DNA of 64,000 nucleotides from Micropterus salmoides (Eukaryota; Chordata; Actinopteri; Centrarchiformes; Centrarchidae), in assembly GCF_014851395.1 (NCBI RefSeq), contig NW_024040152.1, forward strand, positions 15,340,308-15,404,307. Reading direction: 5' to 3'. A program made the translations under genes and the position numbers. The notes under the pieces were generated by a model. That model was not told where the DNA came from. It did not search any database and worked only from the letters and a program-made list of their open reading frames with translations. This document shows positions 59,400-64,000 of the stretch, piece by piece; the stretch's first letter is position 1, and each line of letters begins with the position of its first letter.

Positions 59400-62290
59400 G
59401 TGTTTAGTGGAAGGTCAACACAACTAAACTCACCACCTGACCTTTTCATTTCTGCAATGTAATCTTTATGACCTAAACTTGTATATCTGGGAACCCCTTA
59501 ATGGTACATCTAAAGGGGTTTATGCTGATACAAAATAAAATGTTGTTGTATGAGTGGATAGTAGTGATACTTAATATAGTAGTAATAAAATAAAAAACAT
59601 GACGTCTTTATATGATGAAGTATTTTAAGGCAAAACATCCGAAACATCTGACAGTTCTGAAAATAAATGGATACAAAAACAAAGGGGAACCACATAGAAA
59701 ATCTATTAAGACTTTAATTTTCTTAATGCTTTTAAATACATTTTGGACAGTGATGGATATCTTTTGCAGGAATAAGTTACATAATAAATAAAAGCAAACA
59801 CATTTTATTTTCTCTCACATTTTCACAATAAGGCATTTATAGCAGCAGGAGTGGCCAAAAGAGTCTCAGTTACCTGAAACACCCGAGTGTTTCCCGTCTG
59901 TTTTAACCAGCTTTAAATCTAGATCAGGTCAGTTTTGAACCCAGTTTAAAATAGAAGTATAAAAGCTATGAAACTGTCTCAAGAGTGTTCCAGGAAACTC
60001 TGCACCAGTGTTCGGAAATTAAATAAGTAACAAGGAAAACACTGATGTCGGACCTGAAGCACTGAAAGTCACAGGAGGTAGCATCTTACTCTCCTGCCTA
60101 CCAATTGTCTTTGTTTTTTTATTTTTTCATTTATGCAGCAGGCAATGTGTATTGATGGCTATGATTATCACAGCCATCATCCACATTTAACTGCATTTTT
60201 CATAGTCTCTGTAGTGAAAGCTGTACAACAATTGCTTCAACATAATGCTGTGCGTTGAGGGTTTGCCTATGCACAGATTTCTTCTTCCAATAATTTACCG
60301 TGGCAGTCTTGCTTACTAAGACAGCGGCTCATCATCAGAACAAGGAACTGGCCAGCAGCAACACAGAAATGTTTGCATACAAAAAACATGACATAAACAT
60401 ACTATGACCTCAGATCTGCCAGTTTATGTGCCTTTTACACACATCATATTGCACTCAGCTATTAACCTTTATTTTAACACAGTACTGAGGAAAAAGAAAA
60501 AACCTTCCTTTTTTTCAAAATAAAGTGGTCTTACAGAAGGACTTCCATTTAGTTGTTAAATGATACAACTGTTCCTGATATGACTGATCCAATCAGAACA
60601 CTATAAAATGATTGATGGGACATGCAGCAAATTAAGGGCAGAATATCACTTCATGTATATGAGATCTTGTATCTAAATTACATTTATCTGGTGCAGCAGA
60701 GGTTAATGGCAGCTAACCTCTGTCAGATTTTTTTTATTGATGTCATTATGTTAAGTGGGGTTGAGAATGGACATAACTCACTGAAAGAGTATTATGCAAA
60801 CAAATAATGTGCCCATTTCTGCATGACCAATAAATCACGTAGAATATAATGCTTACTGTCATCATTAAGAAAATGTGCAGCATTTAATGTTTCAGCTTCA
60901 ACTGACAAGCTCACCTCTGGTCATGTGACATGTTACATATTCTCCGAACATATTATTTTTGCGCTAATTCTACAGTGCATTTTCTCTAAATATAAATGGT
61001 CGTTTTGAAATGTACAGCAGAAGTTTAACATAAAAATGTCAAATAAAACATTTGTGGAATTAATTCACACTAAGTGAACAGGTGTGGCCATGGGGTTGGG
61101 CTATAAATTGGCTTTCCTAGTAGCAGGGTAAGCACTGTGCAGTGGGCCAGACACTGTTGGGGGTTAATCAGGGAACAAAATGACCACCTGTTTTTGCAAA
61201 GCGATGAGGAAACTCTCACTTGTCTGATTGGTGCATTTGTATAGGGACTATTTTTCGGGTGGTTGCATGATTGCTCTCCTGGAGAACGGTGACTTGAACA
61301 AGGTAATGTGGTTGTTCTGATAATTACACTGGATAACTACACTGGAGTTACTGCCTGCTGGCAATGAGACTACAATGAAATGTCTGGTCTGAAATACGGA
61401 CACAGAAATCCACAGCTTCTTTTCCATGTCTTTCACATGTATCCTTTCATAGATCTGTCATACTATGCACAAACAGGCACACTTAATTGTAAGCAAATAA
61501 CTACAAGTGCATTTGGCATTAATGCTTATAAATATACATGGAAGCATTTGGGTGTTGACACATACAAACAAAAGCAACCATGTGTGCACAGTCAGGCATA
61601 TTGAACACACATACTTAACGTGCATACACACAAGCTTACGCACACACTTGCACGTACACAAGCACGCATACACACTGCTTGTTTGAAGATTCTGCCAGCT
61701 TTCTCCCTCTGCATGCCGACTGTGTGTCTGGCACCGGGGTTAAGGTCTGGAGCCACACACAAGCTGTGTGCTCTGTCTGGCTTTTACACACTCTAAATGG
61801 GCTTTATGAATGGCTGGGACTCAATGACTGAGTCAACACCAGGGGCCACACTCAACCCAATCCGACAACAGGTTTTGGAGATAAGTCAGAAACAACATTC
61901 TCCTAGCGCAGCCAGGAAGCATGTTTAAATTAATATGCCACCAGGTTTTCTTTTGTTTTGCACTGCAAACATTGTGCCGTGGAGTGTGTCAATCCACAGA
62001 TGTGTTGCTTGTTTGCCATTTCTGGCTGAGCCCAAGTGCTTTTAAACAGTGCTCTGCAGTGTCTATGTGTGCATGTGTGCTCTTGTTGCCCATCAAAGCT
62101 ACCAATGAATCCAGCTCTCGACATTGCGTGGAGCCAGTGACTCTGACAGCCTTTCAACAATGAATGGATGGATGAATGGAGGCTATTCACGATCTTGTGC
62201 CCTCGGGGTGATGCATAAAGTTTGCCCCATTCATGACCATTGACCTACTGTACATACAAAGGAATTCCAAACAGATACGCGCACACAAGA
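59400..62290. other. Gene-free interval, includes the probable mamstr 3' UTR
   Basis: No supported exon or clear transposon was found. The mamstr 3' UTR should extend leftward from 62292. No AATAAA on the minus strand is obvious close to the stop; a distant candidate lies near 60470. Confidence 0.4.
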
Positions 62291-62292
62291 CC

Positions 62293-62723
62293 TCACCACT
62301 GCTCTATCATTAGATCCAACACTCGACTAACATTAAGATCTGTTTCCAGACTGAAGTCTGATTCAACAAAAGGAGCTGTTGGTGGAGTAAGAGGGCGGAG
62401 GCCAGACGTAAGCGTTTCAAGCCAGTCAGCAGCATCAAACAGTTTCGGAGCCCGTCGTTTCCGTGACTTCCCAGTGGACGGCAGAGGGGAGGTACAGATG
62501 GGGGGTGGAGCAGGGGCTGGCATCACCTGGCTGGGGTTTATTACAGCAGGAGATGGAGGGAGCTCCAGCAAGAGAGAGGAGCAAAGAGGTGATGGCAGGA
62601 AGTTGTCATCCTTACTGTACTGCTGAGAGGCCTGTATCTGATCGGCTTGAGGAGGCGGAGGAGGAGGTGACGGGCCGGGGACTGAGTGGGGAGGGGATTT
62701 ATGATCACAGACATTGACAGAGG
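62293..62723 (-). CDS. mamstr: mamstr terminal exon with C-terminal activation segment
   Basis: The acceptor is ctcttccag, and the TGA is at 62295-62293. It encodes about 142 residues: a proline-rich stretch, a basic cluster GKSRKRRAPK (possible nuclear localisation signal), then LFDAADWLETLTSGLRPL and an acidic/hydrophobic end VLDLMIEQW. The DWLE and terminal tryptophan patterns are typical of myocardin-family activation domains. Confidence 0.82.
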
Positions 62724-64000
62724 CTGGAAGAGAGGAAGTAAAGTGGATTAGACACAGAAAGAATTATGAGTGCCATTTAAGTTGTATTCTTTATTAATTT
62801 CCGGATACTCACCAACACAAGTCATAGGCTCATCCAGAATGTCATCTATGGACTGCCGAGGGTCCATCTGTGGCCAAAAGAAAGGAAAAACACTTAAATC
62901 CCACTGTACAAAAGGCTCTTTTGGTGATCTCTTCCTCTTTCTACAGACTCTAACCTGTGCTTTCTGTATAGCCTCCTGCAGTTCATCCTCCAAGCTGCGA
63001 ACACTGGGCAAGGTCTGAACAGGACTCGCTGTAATCTGCACTGGCAGCTCAAAATCCTGGCCAATCACATCACACGGTTGGCAGCAAAACACCTGATTAG
63101 AAAGCAGGGGTAAAATAGTTGACAGGTGGTGACGAGAGTATGCTCACATGTTTGACCTGCTTTATAGATTGAAAGCTCTGTAGTTCACCCTTGAAAAGCG
63201 ATATGTGTGCATTGTTTTGTGTGTTTACCTGTGTAAACAACACCTCTGTCTGTGTGTCCGTTTCTGGCTTGCCTACAGAGTATCCAGGATCCTGTTGCAG
63301 GAATGGATGAAGGGATCCTCCACAAGACTGGAGGAATAACAAAAAAGTATCCTGTTAAATTAACTATTCTCCAACACCACTTCATAGATCAAAGGTTCAA
63401 GCATATCTTTGCTCACCTCATTGCCAGTGTTGGTGGAGCGGCCCCTAGGCCTGCTCCTTAACCGCTCCCTCATCTCCAGCTCCACATTCAACTCCTGTTG
63501 CTGTTGTTGCTGCTGCTTGTTCTCAGTTCTCCAGGGAGTCTCACACTGCAGGGGTGAGAAGGACGACATGGGTAGACTGGGACTTGGAGTTCCTGAGGCG
63601 GTGCTTGCAGGAGTCAGGAAAACAGCGTTGGTAAGACCACACTGTTCACCTGCCGAACTGACTGACACAGCATTCGAGGAACTATTCGGCACAGTATTCA
63701 GAATTCCATTTGAAGTGTCACTGAGAATCCCATTAGGAATTCCCCTGTCCGGGATGTACATCTGTTGGTTCGGGCTCCTGCTGGGCGAGTCTAGACCTGA
63801 GCTGGAGCTTGAGCCGGGGCTCTGGCTCAGTGGCAGCGGGGTGCAGGGGGTGAGGGGCTCCAAGCTGGTACCCAGCTGGCAGAGGGGAGTAGGGGTGAGG
63901 CAAGAGTGGGGAAGCTGGAAGGGGCGGAGACGCTGCAAAAGAGCGGGCTTGGTCCCGGAGACAGGGAGGCCACGCTTCCTCAGCTGCTTCCGCAACTCTG
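62293..64000 (-). CDS. mamstr: MEF2-activating SAP-domain coactivator (MASTR, myocardin family), 5' end beyond the window
   Basis: Five coding exons are visible in transcript order: 64000-63417 (partial), 63327-63229, 63092-62955, 62867-62813 and 62723-62293. They give about 434 residues. The window opens inside a SAP domain (ELRKQLRKRGLPVSGTKP), a DNA-binding motif with the LPVSGTK signature of the myocardin family. Next come a Ser/Pro-rich region, seven Gln, LEDELQEAIQKAQ, IDDILDEP, a basic GKSRKRRAPK, and a C-terminal activation-type segment with DWLETL ending VLDLMIEQW. Human MAMSTR has the same order (LEEELQEAI, then IDDIL, then DWLEAL, then a terminal W). Myocardin and MRTFs share SAP but have a longer coiled coil instead, so mamstr is preferred. 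The family acts in the nucleus with MEF2 (and SRF for relatives) on muscle genes. Upstream exons, expected to carry the MEF2-interaction region, are outside the window. Confidence 0.78.
62813..62867 (-). CDS. mamstr: mamstr exon with IDDILDEP motif
   Basis: The acceptor is gccacag and the donor is gtgagt. It encodes MDPRQSIDDILDEPMTCV plus one base. The acidic IDDIL motif directly follows the helix of the previous exon, as in human MAMSTR. Confidence 0.8.
62955..63092 (-). CDS. mamstr: mamstr exon with LEDELQEAIQKAQ helix
   Basis: The acceptor is ctaatcag and the donor is gttaga. It encodes 46 residues ending SLEDELQEAIQKAQ, the amphipathic helix that human MAMSTR has as LEEELQEAI. Both ends are phase 0. 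Confidence 0.8.
63229..63327 (-). CDS. mamstr: mamstr exon, 33 residues
   Basis: The acceptor is ttcctccag and the donor is gtaaac. It encodes SCGGSLHPFLQQDPGYSVGK and further polar residues, and is phase 0 on both sides. I recognise no domain. It is supported by clean splice sites and an open frame joining its neighbours, so it could be an alternative cassette. Confidence 0.65.
63417..64000 (-). CDS. mamstr: mamstr exon with SAP domain (partial at right edge)
   Basis: The exon is open from the window edge to the donor gtgagc (63416-63411) and ends in phase 0 after Glu. It holds the SAP helix-turn-helix, a long Ser/Pro/Thr-rich linker with NGIL repeats, and a Gln7 run followed by ELEMRERLRSRPRGRS, a short charged helix. 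In mammals the SAP domain lies mid-protein, so perhaps 150-250 residues are missing upstream. Confidence 0.8.

Noticed and set aside
62240..62626. 128-residue + strand frame
   Set aside because: Antisense shadow of the mamstr terminal exon, whose minus-strand frame has family motifs and splice sites.

Overview
The window reads as nuclear DNA of a ray-finned fish, most likely a percomorph teleost. It has short multi-exon vertebrate genes with GT-AG introns, very dense (CA)n/(GT)n microsatellites, and many interspersed repeats of kinds I associate with spiny-rayed fish. There are no bacterial features, CRISPR arrays or operons. Repeat family names are given from memory of teleost repeats and were not checked against a library.

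Two protein-coding genes can be supported. (1) A complete pitpnc1-type gene (cytoplasmic phosphatidylinositol transfer protein 1, RdgB-beta) lies on the + strand at 14872-29481. It has ten coding exons encoding 307 residues, and one of the exons is only 8 nt long. (2) The 3' part of a myocardin-family gene, best matched to mamstr (MASTR, a MEF2-activating SAP-domain coactivator), lies on the - strand at 62293-64000. Five coding exons are visible, and the 5' end runs off the right edge. The two genes are convergent, with about 32.8 kb between their stop codons. I found no other exon that I could defend.

Layout: 1-14.1 kb is the upstream flank. It holds microsatellites, a GC-rich possible promoter block (3.3-4.7 kb), a repeat cluster (7.06-8.23 kb) and a hAT-like element (12.3-12.8 kb). 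14.2-14.87 kb is the purine-rich putative promoter/5' UTR of pitpnc1, with a perfect CRE octamer. 14.87-29.48 kb is the gene body; its introns carry a long foldback, Tc1-like, tRNA-SINE-like and TTAA-flanked elements. 29.6-32.9 kb holds two near-identical composite TTAA elements, head to tail, starting 118 bp after the pitpnc1 stop. 33-62.3 kb is a non-coding interval of repeats, microsatellites and a possible LTR-like block at 55-56.7 kb. 62.3-64 kb is mamstr.

The genes have no obvious shared pathway: one moves phosphatidylinositol/phosphatidic acid in the cytosol, the other is a nuclear muscle-gene coactivator. I see no convincing new biological system. The items most worth checking are the 8-nt microexon, the composite transposon pair next to the pitpnc1 3' end with its CpG-decay differences, the open reading frame through the exon 9 donor, and several nested or foldback elements.
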